Translations under genes and position numbers: made by a program
Source: Thermofilum sp.
Lineage (GTDB): Archaea; Thermoproteota; Thermoprotei; Thermofilales; Thermofilaceae
Assembly (NCBI GenBank): GCA_038741495.1
Contig: JAVYKX010000002.1
Location: 124,001-188,000, forward strand
Reading direction: 5' to 3'
Length of the DNA: 64,000 nucleotides
Shown here: positions 24,370-32,316 of the stretch, in pieces
Position numbering within the stretch: position 1 is the stretch's first letter
Layout: each line of letters begins with the position of its first letter
Notes under the pieces: model-generated
Seen by the model: only the letters and a program-made list of their open reading frames with translations
What the model was told of the DNA's origin: nothing
Databases searched by the model: none

Positions 24370-25827
24370 ATGGGGGCCAGCACGGCGAGGGGAGCCCCCG
24401 AGAAGAGCGAGGCCCCTGGGGAGGGCTTCAGGGTCTTCAGGGTGGAGTTGAACAGGAGAGTGAGGGGAGAGCTCGCGAAGCTCCACCAGCGCCTCGTACA
24501 GAGGGATCCTTCGCTGCCGAAGAACGCGTTCCGCTACCACGAGAGCTGGGAAAACGAGGATGCGAACATGCGGGAGATGCGGGAGCAGGCGGGGAAGCGA
24601 TCCCCGCCGAAGCGTAGAGCGGCGTACTACCTGCTGGCTAAGGTCGTCAAGGATGGAAAGAGGATCCACGGCAGCAAAGGTGCTTCAGTAATCGTCGACC
24701 TCGGCAGGAGCGAGCTGCGGATCCCCTGCGCTGGGATCCGGATCCCCCTGAAGCCAGGGCTGGTCAAGGCGCTGGAGGGGGAGCTCCGGCTCGCTCCTAA
24801 GCCGGAGTTCGCCGTCCAGCTGACGTGCCGGGGCAGGCTGCGCATCGTCGCTTTCAGGAGCCCGCCGAAGTGGTGGCTCTACAGGGAGGAGTGCGCGGAC
24901 TTCGACGCGGTCCGGCTCGGGCCGCCCGTCAGGGTGGTGGGGGTGGACGTGAACAGCGTGTACGGCATTGCCGCCGTGGTCTTCGACCTCACCGAGGGCG
25001 GCGTGAGGGTGCCGAAGTCTCCCTTCCGCCTGCAGCCGCCCAACGACGCCCTCTACCTGGCGGAGGCGAGCGTGCTCCGGAAGATCGCCCAGGGCCTGCC
25101 GCCGGAACCGCCGGACAACGCCACGGAGGAGGAGCTCCAGCTCTGGCAGTGGGCCCTGGAGAGGGTGAAGCGGCTATCCTCCAGGGTTGGGGCGCTGACC
25201 ACTGAGAGGGCTGACAGGCTCCGCTGCCAGCTGGAGCGGGCGGCGAGGCTGGCGAGGAGGCGGTGGGCCCGGAAGCTGCTGGGGGAGCTGAGGCAGCTCA
25301 TCCGCGGGGCGAACGGCAGGGCAGTAATCGCTATCGACGCCCCCGACCCTGAGAGCCTCAGGAACAGCAAGCTGCAGAAGACCTACCTGCACGTGACGAA
25401 ACACATCAAGAACCTTTGCCGGTACGAGGGGGCGCTCTACCGGAGGGTGAGGGCTTCCGGCAGGGCGTGCCCCCTCTGCGGCAGGTGGTGCGAGGAGGTC
25501 GCTCACCGCTACTACAAGTGCAGCCACTGTAGCATTGTCTTCGACAGGGATTACGGTGGAGCTTTCAACGCAGCCCTCGAAGCCCTACCACCGACGCTCG
25601 CCGACACGCTGAAGGGGTGGCTCAAAGCCCACCCCAAAGCGCTCGCAAGGAACTACAACAACCCTGCAGGCCCCGCTTCCCGGGACCCCCGCCCGGACGT
25701 CGAGCCCGTTCGGGGGGCGCTCCCGGGGGGCCGCGTGCGCGACGAGGGGGAGAGCAGCCGGGAGGCGCTCCGGCGACGGGGCGCTGAAAGGCGCGAGCAG
25801 GCCGCCCTTAAGCGGCCGCCCCCATGA
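24370..25827 (+). CDS. tnpB: TnpB-family RNA-guided nuclease
   Basis: I choose ATG 24370 (485 residues) because a TATA box lies 26-36 bases upstream; a GTG at 24265 falls inside repeat DNA. The RuvC-I motif is VVGVDVNSVYG with Asp193. RuvC-II is VIAIDAPDPES with Asp323 where most TnpBs have Glu. A zinc finger uses C367, C370, C384 and C387. RuvC-III is DRDYGGAFNAAL (Asp392/394). Family members cut DNA using a guide RNA made from the element's right end, and here the stop codon lies within that right end. No TnpA or serine recombinase is in the window. The Glu-to-Asp change may lower activity. Confidence 0.85.
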   Translation: MGASTARGAPEKSEAPGEGFRVFRVELNRRVRGELAKLHQRLVQRDPSLPKNAFRYHESWENEDANMREMREQAGKRSPPKRRAAYYLLAKVVKDGKRIHGSKGASVIVDLGRSELRIPCAGIRIPLKPGLVKALEGELRLAPKPEFAVQLTCRGRLRIVAFRSPPKWWLYREECADFDAVRLGPPVRVVGVDVNSVYGIAAVVFDLTEGGVRVPKSPFRLQPPNDALYLAEASVLRKIAQGLPPEPPDNATEEELQLWQWALERVKRLSSRVGALTTERADRLRCQLERAARLARRRWARKLLGELRQLIRGANGRAVIAIDAPDPESLRNSKLQKTYLHVTKHIKNLCRYEGALYRRVRASGRACPLCGRWCEEVAHRYYKCSHCSIVFDRDYGGAFNAALEALPPTLADTLKGWLKAHPKALARNYNNPAGPASRDPRPDVEPVRGALPGGRVRDEGESSREALRRRGAERREQAALKRPPP

Positions 25828-25932
25828 CCCGCCCCGGTCGTCCACGGCCTCGGCTCTGCTCGGGGCTGGGGAGGCCGAGGGGCGGGCCTGGAGGCTTAAG
25901 CCCGTGAAGGGGGATGAGCACCGGCGCGGAAC
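25765..25932 (+). ncRNA. candidate guide RNA (reRNA/omega-RNA) and right end of tnpB, copy B
   Basis: It begins with GCGCTCC-ggcgac-GGGGCGC, passes the tnpB stop at ATGACCCGCCCCGG, forms the stem CCCGCCCC/GGGGCGGG with an inner CCTCGG/CCGAGG, and ends CACCGGCGCGGAAC at 25932. In TnpB systems the RNA overlaps the 3' end of the gene and the guide is read from the DNA just beyond. The presumptive guide would begin gtatcagctggttggc, whose first nine bases also occur at the left edge of the island. Expression is not shown. Confidence 0.6.
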
Positions 25933-25941
25933 GTATCAGCT

Positions 25942-26117
25942 GGTTGGCAAGATATTATTAGCTATTTCCCGAAGCGTAGCGCCGGCCCGCTGCGAGAGGT
26001 CCTTCGCAGGTTACGGAGCGGAAAAACGCCGCAGGCGAGGCCATCCCTACGCGTAATGAATTGCACAGTACTTGAGATAGCGCATCAAGAACTTTTTACT
26101 TGGGCTCTCAAAGAAGC
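25942..26117. other. intergenic DNA between the tnpB island and argF
   Basis: No gene seen. Near its left edge is taataatatc on the minus strand (about 25950-25962), which I interpret as the old secE promoter stranded by the insertion. Confidence 0.5.
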
Positions 26118-27080
26118 TTAAGGTCCAAGTTCTTGCGGGCGTCTAAGAACTGGTGTTCTCCAGTTCGGTGAAAGAAGGTTTAAAAGAACTGCCTTACTTG
26201 TGTGAAGCCTATTCTCAGCCTGGTCAAAAACCACACTGTTCTTCCCTTCTATCACCTCGTCCGTTATCTCCTCACCTCTGTGAGCTGGTAGGCAGTGCAT
26301 GACAATGAAGTTGCTCTTACCTACCTTCTTAAGCAGCTCAGAGTTAACCTGGTACTTCGGCAGGAACGCTCTTATCCGCTCCTCTCCTTGCGCCTCCTGC
26401 CCCATGCTCACAAAAACATCTGTGTAAATGACATCTGCGTCGCTAACAGCCTCACCCGGATCCTCGAACACCTCAATGTTTTTCAGAACATCCTCTCCTA
26501 GCAGCTCGGGCCTGGGCATGTAGCCAGGTGGCGCTGCTACCCGAATTCTGGCGCCCAGCTTCACCCCGACTATAGCCAGAGAGTTGAATACATTATCTGT
26601 TCCATCTCCGACAAAAACTACCTTCACGCCTGCGATGCGGCCCAGCTTCTCGTAAATAGTCATGAAGTCGGCAAGTGCTTGCAGAGGGTGGTGGCTATCG
26701 CTGAGAAGGTTGATCACCGGTACCGTAGAGTACCTCGCCAGCTCCTCCAGGTCTTCGTGACGGTACACTCTGGCAGCTATCGCATCGTGGTACCGCGAGA
26801 GCACTCTCGCTACATCCTTGATGGGCTCGCCTCGCGAAAGCTGGAGTTCCTGAGCGGAGTAGGACACGGGCCAAGCTCCCAGCTCGAGTGCTGCGACGGT
26901 GAAGGAAGCTCGCGTCCTGGTCGAAGGCTTTTCAAAGATTAAAGCTATGCTATACCCACTCAGTAGTGTGAGCTTTTTGACGCCAGCAGCGCGGAGTTTC
27001 TTGAGAGTTACTGAGTCTTCGATCAGCGAAAGTATCTCGTCCCTGGAGAACTCCTTCAAAGTAAGTAGATCTCGCTTCAT
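26118..27080 (-). CDS. argF: ornithine carbamoyltransferase
   Basis: 320 residues. The carbamoyl-phosphate motif STRTR is at 53-57, the DSHHPLQALADF region follows, and the ornithine-binding HCLP is near residue 267. Family length is normal. It makes citrulline from ornithine in arginine synthesis. It is separated from ftsY by about 45 bases, with both on the minus strand. Confidence 0.95.
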   Translation of the reverse strand: MKRDLLTLKEFSRDEILSLIEDSVTLKKLRAAGVKKLTLLSGYSIALIFEKPSTRTRASFTVAALELGAWPVSYSAQELQLSRGEPIKDVARVLSRYHDAIAARVYRHEDLEELARYSTVPVINLLSDSHHPLQALADFMTIYEKLGRIAGVKVVFVGDGTDNVFNSLAIVGVKLGARIRVAAPPGYMPRPELLGEDVLKNIEVFEDPGEAVSDADVIYTDVFVSMGQEAQGEERIRAFLPKYQVNSELLKKVGKSNFIVMHCLPAHRGEEITDEVIEGKNSVVFDQAENRLHTSKAVLLNLLSPNWRTPVLRRPQELGP

Positions 27081-27127
27081 CGAGGAAAGGTGGAGGTAAT
27101 TAGGGTTTAAAACGTTAAGGCTGCTCT

Positions 27128-28045
27128 CTACGCGGAAGGTAGAAGTTCCTCAACGTAGCGCTTGTAGTCGAAAGGTATGAGGTCTTGCAGGCGCTGCCCC
27201 ACTCCGACGTAGAGTAGCGGCTTAGATGTTATGTAAGTTATCGAGAGAGCGGCACCGCCTTTGGTATCTGCGTCGAACTTCGTCAGGATGGAGCCATCGA
27301 AACCTACCTCTGTGAGAAAGACCCTCGCCTGCTCGACGGCATCGTTTCCTATCAGCGCATCACCTACGAAGACTCTATAGTCTGGGTTCAAAACGCGTAT
27401 AATTTTTTTCATCTCGTCTAAGAGGCTCTTCCTGGTGTGCATCCTCCCAGCGGTGTCTACGAGCAGCACGTCGGCCCCGTGCTTCGCAGCGCGCAGAAAG
27501 CCCTCGTAGGCCACGGCAGCAGGGTCGGCCCCGTAGCCCAAGGACACTAGCTCCGCGTGAACCTTCTCGGAAAGCTCTCTAAGCTGCTCGATTGCTCCCG
27601 CGCGAAAAGTGTCAGCGGCTGCAATAACCACCTTGTAGCCTAGGTTAGAGAGCCTGTACGCCAGCTTGGCAACAGTAGTTGTCTTCCCATGCCCATTAGG
27701 TCCTAGGAAAACCACGGAGAAAGGCTTCTCGTAAGCTTCTCTTACAGCTTCGATCCTTTTCTCGAGGGTCTCTCCGGAAACCTTCTCGAAGGGCTCGAGA
27801 ATTACTTCCCTCAGCACCTCTAGTGCGACTCGACCCTTATCCGCAAACCTTGAGACTTTCACCGAGCTTAACTTAGAAGTGAGCTCTCGCAGAAGCGCTT
27901 CAGCTACATCTAAAGCGACATCGTTTTCAACGAGGTGGAGCAAGAACTCTTCTTCAAGTTCTCTCAGCTCACGCTCGGAGAAGCCCGTGTACTTCACTTT
28001 CTCGACGATAGAGGAAAATACCTTGGTGAGTCCTTTGCTAGACAT
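27128..28045 (-). CDS. ftsY: signal recognition particle receptor FtsY
   Basis: 305 residues. A short N domain is followed by the G domain: G1 GPNGHGKTTTV near residue 116, G3 DTAGRMHTR, and G4 TKFDADTKGGAALS. The long acidic N-terminal A region of bacteria is absent, as usual in archaea. It docks SRP-ribosome complexes at the membrane. The prefoldin alpha stop is 2 bases before its ATG, giving the conserved order L18a-pfdA-ftsY. Confidence 0.96.
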   Translation of the reverse strand: MSSKGLTKVFSSIVEKVKYTGFSERELRELEEEFLLHLVENDVALDVAEALLRELTSKLSSVKVSRFADKGRVALEVLREVILEPFEKVSGETLEKRIEAVREAYEKPFSVVFLGPNGHGKTTTVAKLAYRLSNLGYKVVIAAADTFRAGAIEQLRELSEKVHAELVSLGYGADPAAVAYEGFLRAAKHGADVLLVDTAGRMHTRKSLLDEMKKIIRVLNPDYRVFVGDALIGNDAVEQARVFLTEVGFDGSILTKFDADTKGGAALSITYITSKPLLYVGVGQRLQDLIPFDYKRYVEELLPSA

Positions 28046-28047
28046 TT

Positions 28048-28452
28048 CTACCGCTGTGATAGTACTTGCCTGAGCTGCTGTGCTCTGGCGATTATGCTGT
28101 TAAGCTCCTCTACCCTTCTGTTTATCAGCTGCGTGAGCTCTTCTCTACGCTTGTTTAAAGTCTCAATAGTCTCTTCAAGGTTCTTCTCCACCAAGATGTT
28201 CGAGCCTATATTAACTAGGAATTTCTCCTGCTTGTTCACAAGAGCTTTCATGTAAACCCCGGCGGAGAGCGGGATGAGTACCTCCTTTGCACTCTCGAGA
28301 GCGCTAACGTTTCTCAGCGTAGCAATTGTAGACTCGATTTCAGCGGCTAGGCTCTGTGCTAAACTTATCTCTCGCTGGATTTCCTCCGCTAACTGCGAGA
28401 GAGCCATGTACTCTTCGGCGGCTCTCTCCCTAGTGCTGCTTTGCAGGCTCAT
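28048..28452 (-). CDS. pfdA: prefoldin alpha subunit
   Basis: 134 residues with two long coiled-coil helices (AQSLAAEIESTIATLRNVSA and EKNLEETIETLNKRREELTQ) joined by LIPLSAGVYMKALV. That is the alpha-class beta-hairpin region. Prefoldin delivers unfolded proteins to the thermosome encoded at 6150. The beta subunit is at 43168. Confidence 0.9.
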   Translation of the reverse strand: MSLQSSTRERAAEEYMALSQLAEEIQREISLAQSLAAEIESTIATLRNVSALESAKEVLIPLSAGVYMKALVNKQEKFLVNIGSNILVEKNLEETIETLNKRREELTQLINRRVEELNSIIARAQQLRQVLSQR

Positions 28453-28462
28453 CTACCGGCAC

Positions 28463-28723
28463 CTACCTCACAACTAGAACCTCAGCCTCAGCTAGCTCTC
28501 TAATGTAGCTGTCTTCAACTTCCTCAACGTTAACAGGTTCTACTCTGCTAACCTTGATATGCCTCCTCGTCAACTTGTGCCTCCCACCTAAGACGCTGTA
28601 GAGCCTGTCCAGAACCTCCCTTTCGCTAAGACCCCGAAGGTATAAGGTGAACTTCCTCGTTTCTCCGTTTCGCAACACCATCAGCCCCTCCACCTTATAC
28701 GTGGCAGGCACTCTGGTGCTCAT
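28463..28723 (-). CDS. rpl18a: ribosomal protein L18a/LX
   Basis: 86 residues: TYKVEGLMVLRNGETRKFTL followed by RHKLTRRHIKVSRVEPVNVE, the archaeal LX pattern. It is the first gene of the L18a-pfdA-ftsY cluster. In many archaea L31e, L39e and aIF6 lie upstream. Here the upstream DNA is a GC-rich insertion, although a TATA-like agatttaacc remains about 30 bases before the ATG. Confidence 0.92.
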   Translation of the reverse strand: MSTRVPATYKVEGLMVLRNGETRKFTLYLRGLSEREVLDRLYSVLGGRHKLTRRHIKVSRVEPVNVEEVEDSYIRELAEAEVLVVR

Positions 28724-28770
28724 ATCTCTCTAGCAGCCACACCCATTACTGGTTAAATCTATTACTGGTG

Positions 28771-28906
28771 ATAGGGGGTGAGCGCCCCCTCGAGGGCCTT
28801 GTTGAGCTCCTCGTCGAAGCTCAGCCCCTCCCGCCTCGCCAGCTCCCCCAGCCTCACCCTCAGCTCCCTCATACCCCCGCTGCTCGCGAGCCCCTCCATG
28901 CCTTCA
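28771..28906 (-). CDS. small gene 2 of the repeated bicistron, copy 2
   Basis: MEGLASSGGMRELRVRLGEL then an Arg/Glu-rich helix ending EELNKALEGALTPYHQ, about 45 residues from the ATG near 28901. Its start follows closely the TGA of a frame ending GGWLTVYAAFATG. It is homologous to the gene at 23484-23696 in the first 20 residues but diverges afterwards. The last codons fall in the left direct repeat. Helical and charged; function unknown. Confidence 0.4.
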
Positions 28907-28937
28907 CCCCGTGGCGAAAGCCGCGTACACGGTGAGC

Positions 28938-29033
28938 CACCCGCCCCGGTCGTCCACGGCCAAGAGCCGGGGAGGCCGCGGGGCGGGCCCCGAGGCCCAA
29001 GCCGGTGAAGGGAGATGAGCACCGGCGCGGAAC
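28938..29033 (+). ncRNA. solo right end / candidate guide-RNA scaffold, copy C
   Basis: Contains acccgccccggtcgtccacg, nearly identical to copy B, the closing strand ggggcgggcc, and the terminus gagcaccggcgcggaac. The inner loop is shorter than in B but the outer stem is intact. No TnpB coding remains here, so any RNA would have to use the nuclease made at 24370. The presumptive guide starts attactggtgctgc, and its first ten bases are repeated at the left edge of this insertion. Confidence 0.55.
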
Positions 29034-29105
29034 ATTACTGGTGCTGCTTCTGCCGGAACACAGGCTGCATCAAATTCAAAAACCCCTCCCCCCAAAGCAC
29101 TTGAG

Positions 29106-29197
29106 GGGCCGGTCGTCTAGTGGGAGGATGCCGCCTTCGCAAGGTTCGCTCCCGAGAGCGGCGGTGGTCCCGGGTTCGAATCCCGGCCGGTCCACCA
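29106..29197 (+). tRNA. tRNA-Ala (CGC) with canonical 37/38 intron
   Basis: Acceptor GGGCCGG/CCGGTCC has the G3-U70 pair that defines alanine tRNAs. Anticodon stem CCGCC/GGCGG encloses TTCGCA followed by a 17-base excess, so the anticodon is CGC (29138-29140) with an intron after position 37. T arm CCGGG-TTCGAAT-CCCGG, A73 and encoded CCA. Mature length would be 75. Confidence 0.9.
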
Positions 29198-29365
29198 GTT
29201 TTAGCCCTGGCAAGAGGGGTGGCACTCAGCATCGTGCACTCTCGACCCATTGCGTGTGCTCCAGGACACCTTCAAGGCTGTCCAGAAGCTCACTGGAACT
29301 TTCAGGTAACTCTACGAAACGTTTACGCATATCCTAGCCGTAAGACGATTGGAGGACGGAGCATC

Positions 29366-29668
29366 ATGAGCCGTAACCCTATTTCACAAGAGGAGAAGTT
29401 TTCTCATCCGATGAGCGGGTATAAAGGCGAGGTGGTGCTCTTCGTAGATAATAGCGAGGAGTGCGTCAAGCTGCTAGAGCACCTTAAAGGCAACGGTGTT
29501 CTTCAGAAGGTTAAAGTCGTCGAAGTCAACGGGATTCGCGGGTGGCTAGTGCTAGAGTACGGAACTCCACGTGTCCCTCTTCTCGTGACAGAGAGTCGAG
29601 TGGTGGCTGGCGCCGAGGAGATACTTTCATACCTTTTAGGCGGTGAAGCTGAGACTGATGAGCGCTGA
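29366..29668 (+). CDS. small thioredoxin-fold-like protein
   Basis: 100 residues from ATG 29366, with GGAGG about 10 bases upstream. EVVLFVDNSEECVKLLEHLK resembles the first strand and helix of glutaredoxins but with a lone Cys instead of CxxC. VPLLVTESRVVAGAEEILSYL resembles the cis-Pro and C-terminal helix. The end overlaps the carS start by 26 bases. A redox or binding role is only a guess. Confidence 0.55.
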   Translation: MSRNPISQEEKFSHPMSGYKGEVVLFVDNSEECVKLLEHLKGNGVLQKVKVVEVNGIRGWLVLEYGTPRVPLLVTESRVVAGAEEILSYLLGGEAETDER

Positions 29669-30185
29669 TTTCGCTGCGAAGCTACTAGTAAGGGCGCTGA
29701 TCTGGGTCCTTCCAGCCTACGTTGCAAACGCTACACCAGTTGTAACAGTGCGCCTGTACAGGCACAGGGGGAAGCTCCACCCCATCGATGGAGGCTTAAC
29801 GCTGCAGGATGGCCGCAGGCTGCTGGGGGAGAACAAAACGTGGGAAGGTTTCCTGGGAGGTCTACTAGGGGGAACTGCGGCTTCGATGGCTCTAGACTAC
29901 CTCGGACTGCACAGTTTCCCGGAGGGCGTAACGTTGTCTTTTGGCGCGCTTCTAGGAGATCTCCTGGGCGCATTCATCAAGCGTAGGCTAGGTCTAGCAC
30001 CAGGTGCTCCAGCACCGCTGCTGGACCAGCTTGATTTCTTATTCGGAGGACTCCTGCTCCACTCTCTACTCTTTGGCCCAGTGGACCTACAGACTCTCGC
30101 GGTGCTCATACTGGTCACGCCGTTGATACACTGGGCTACTAACGCAGCAGCGTTCCTGCTGGGCTTGAAGCAGCACCCTTGGTGA
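29643..30185 (+). CDS. carS: CDP-archaeol synthase
   Basis: 180 residues, hydrophobic, about five membrane spans. Motifs HPIDGG, GENKTWEGFLGGLLGG and GALLGDLLGAFIKRRLG..PLLDQLDF are those of CarS. It activates unsaturated archaetidic acid with CTP to make CDP-archaeol, the branch point for archaeal phospholipids. It complements the tetraether synthase at 46808 in lipid synthesis. Start overlaps the preceding gene. Confidence 0.93.
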   Translation: MKLRLMSADFAAKLLVRALIWVLPAYVANATPVVTVRLYRHRGKLHPIDGGLTLQDGRRLLGENKTWEGFLGGLLGGTAASMALDYLGLHSFPEGVTLSFGALLGDLLGAFIKRRLGLAPGAPAPLLDQLDFLFGGLLLHSLLFGPVDLQTLAVLILVTPLIHWATNAAAFLLGLKQHPW

Positions 30186-30247
30186 CATTGTGCCCCCGCA
30201 TTTTTCTCTTGCTGCTTACCCTGCTTTCTTCCTTCACCGCCTGCCGC

Positions 30248-31252
30248 TCATCCTATCTCTTCTAACAGCTTAGAGCAAGAGCGGCCCTTATTCTCCTGGA
30301 GAAGCTGCCTGTAGTCTGGAGGAGGCGGGTCTGACTCGTAGAGAACTTTCCGGTTAGCCTCCAAGAGAGTCGGCGTCATTCCAAGCAGAGAGCTATAGGT
30401 GCGTACATCCCTCTCCTCAATGCCGAAGCTCTCCAGCGTTTCCATCCACTCCGCGGAGCGCAGCATGTGATGCGCTACCACAACACGACCCGGGTTTCTA
30501 CGGATTATTCTCACCAAGTTGTCGAGGCCTTTAGCGACCTTCTCCTCGATCCCTTTTCTAGAGGAAATAGTATTCAGGTAAAGAGGTGGACCGCCTACAA
30601 ATGCAAGCTCGAATCGCTCAGCTAGAATACGGTTAGCGGTTTCATCATCGACAGGCCCTTGCACGTCGGGAGCATAGATGAGGCTGCAGTCACTAGAACT
30701 CTTTATCTCTACCACTAGAACGCTCCCAAGTCGCGCGTCACCGTGCACGCAGGGGAAAAATCTCAGGGTTAAGCCACCTAGCCTCACTTCCTCCTCTCCG
30801 ATCTGGGTGGCTGGTGTGGAGATTTTCTCCAGATCTCTGAAGAGCCTCCAGGCTCTCTTCTTCTGGTTGAAAGGCGTCTTGCTGTCAACACGCTTCACGA
30901 ACACTTTCTTTGACTTGTAAACTGTCTCGAACTCGCTCGGGTCGCAGCACTCGAAGAGAGACTCGTAGGAAGGCGTGAAGTGATCCCTATGGTAATGGGT
31001 GACGACCACCGTGTCAGCCTCCTCTGCACTATCGAGCACCCTCCTCCTCGCGTTAAGCAGCGCCCTGAACTCCTCCGGGTGGGGCGGGAGGCCGAAGCGG
31101 CGGGGAGCTAAGCTGACACCGGGGTCGAGAAGGATCGCTGCGTGCGGTGTCGCAACGAAGATGCTCATAGAGCGCACGCCCAGGCTCTCCTCGGCAAGCG
31201 GCTTTACCTCGAAATCGCAGAGTCTCAGCTTGCTCACACTCGCAGCCACCAA
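30248..31252 (-). CDS. UPF0282-type metallo-beta-lactamase-fold hydrolase
   Basis: 334 residues. The zinc motif is THYHRDHF near residue 88, with a second His in PCVHGDARLG and a third in VVAHHMLRS. KSKKVFVKRVDSKTPFNQKKRAW is the distinctive UPF0282/COG2248 stretch. The substrate is unknown. It lies 23 bases downstream of fen on the same strand. Confidence 0.85.
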   Translation of the reverse strand: MVAASVSKLRLCDFEVKPLAEESLGVRSMSIFVATPHAAILLDPGVSLAPRRFGLPPHPEEFRALLNARRRVLDSAEEADTVVVTHYHRDHFTPSYESLFECCDPSEFETVYKSKKVFVKRVDSKTPFNQKKRAWRLFRDLEKISTPATQIGEEEVRLGGLTLRFFPCVHGDARLGSVLVVEIKSSSDCSLIYAPDVQGPVDDETANRILAERFELAFVGGPPLYLNTISSRKGIEEKVAKGLDNLVRIIRRNPGRVVVAHHMLRSAEWMETLESFGIEERDVRTYSSLLGMTPTLLEANRKVLYESDPPPPDYRQLLQENKGRSCSKLLEEIG

Positions 31253-31275
31253 GAGGGGGTGTCCCAGAAAGGTAG

Positions 31276-32307
31276 TTAATTATACTCGTCTATCGTTCTC
31301 TGATGCGCGCGCAGAGTCTCCCGGCTCCTCTGAAGCCGTGAGATTATAGTCCTTGCGCGCTCTGGTGAAAAGTCGTTCTCATCTACGAGAAACCTGTAAA
31401 GTTCCTCGACTCGAGGTTCTCTGAAATCGATCTCGTAGTCCTCTTTAACTCTCGGGTGGAGGAAGAGGTTCACAATATCCTCGTAGTTCTCTGGCAGCCG
31501 CTTTCGAAGGTTGCTGGGCAGCTTCTCCAAGCTTCCATACAGCTTTATCAGCTTGTAAGCCTTAAGGGGCCCTATACCGCGTACCGGCCTGTTGTAGTCC
31601 GTGCCCGAGAGCACCGCTACCTCGACGAGCTGTTTTCGCGTTAAACCGAGCGTGTTGAGCAGCTTCCCGAGCTCCACGAGCTCCGGCTCCAGCTTTCTAG
31701 CTACCTGCTTGCTCGGAAGCCACTCGAAGCCTGTGAGCGTAAGGTACCTAACAAGCCGGTCCGCGCCGTAAAGCAGCGAGTCCCAATCCTGGCTGCTGAC
31801 AGCCCATGCATCTCCTCTAGCGACGATGAAAGCGGCTTGCGCTTCGGCGTCTGAGGGAGCATCGACCACGGGGAAACCCATTAGCGTGACAAGCTTCTTG
31901 CTGCTCTCGATTATCCACTGGTCTACCCTAATCGCCACAACGGCTTTGGAGAGCGCTTTCTCCAGGTTACCGCTTAAGAGGGCCAGCTTGTACTCCTCGA
32001 GCGCCCGCTCCCTTACCCTCTCTCTTCTTTCCAGCTCCGCGCGCTTTAGGGGGTGTGGCGGGCCGTCGAAGACGAAGATGAATCTGCACGCGTTATCAGC
32101 TGCCAGCTTAGAGTAGCGAGAAGCCATACCTACCAGGTGGGATGTCACATAACCCTTACGGTTTCTCAGGAAGTCACCACTGCCTGTTCGCACGAGGGCG
32201 AGGAACTGGTAAATAGCATTCAAAGCATCTACCGCGAGTGTCCTGCCCGTTACTCCGGCGAGGCCTATTCGCAGAGGCGTTACGAGAGGTGTTAAGCGGC
32301 ACCCCAT
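31276..32307 (-). CDS. fen: flap endonuclease 1
   Basis: 343 residues. N-terminal VDALNAIYQF, the FVFDGPPHPLK region, acidic catalytic cluster PSDAEAQAAF and SQDWDSLLYG, and helix-hairpin-helix GTDYNRPVRGIGPLKAYKLI are all present. It removes RNA/DNA flaps on lagging strands. The C-terminus ends QRTIDEYN, a weak PCNA-binding motif (Q-xx-I-xx-Y) in place of the usual two aromatics. aIF1A follows upstream by 9 bases. Confidence 0.95.
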   Translation of the reverse strand: MGCRLTPLVTPLRIGLAGVTGRTLAVDALNAIYQFLALVRTGSGDFLRNRKGYVTSHLVGMASRYSKLAADNACRFIFVFDGPPHPLKRAELERRERVRERALEEYKLALLSGNLEKALSKAVVAIRVDQWIIESSKKLVTLMGFPVVDAPSDAEAQAAFIVARGDAWAVSSQDWDSLLYGADRLVRYLTLTGFEWLPSKQVARKLEPELVELGKLLNTLGLTRKQLVEVAVLSGTDYNRPVRGIGPLKAYKLIKLYGSLEKLPSNLRKRLPENYEDIVNLFLHPRVKEDYEIDFREPRVEELYRFLVDENDFSPERARTIISRLQRSRETLRAHQRTIDEYN

Positions 32308-32316
32308 TACGTTTGT

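Larger units (their letters stand above)
23410..25941. mobile_element. TnpB island bounded by a 9-bp direct repeat
   Basis: The GC-rich block starts at gtatcagct (23410-23418) and ends with the same nine bases at 25933-25941, immediately after the right-end terminus CGGCGCGGAAC. Inside, from left to right, lie an spt5-like fragment, a bicistron of two small genes, an uncharacterised gene, and a tnpB with its right end. If the insert is removed, the sequence joined to secE contains taataatatc about 25-30 bases before its ATG, a good ancestral promoter. No transposase is visible. Whether the whole block moved together is inference. Confidence 0.7.
28761..29043. mobile_element. GC-rich insertion with solo TnpB-type right end, flanked by attactggtg
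   Basis: The ten bases attactggtg occur at 28761-28770 and again at 29034-29043, directly after the right-end terminus CGGCGCGGAAC. A near copy, attactggtt, lies at 28744. Between the repeats are a small bicistron on the minus strand and right-end copy C on the plus strand, but no tnpB. Copy C is joined to the bicistron within the word ggtgagccac, also seen at the start of the main island's tnpB unit, so the two modules have recombined. Confidence 0.7.

Noticed and set aside
24244-24669. 258-residue minus-strand frame over tnpB
   Set aside because: The part beyond 24243 is antisense to tnpB and Pro/Arg-rich in the way GC-rich shadows are; only the downstream 116 codons are kept.
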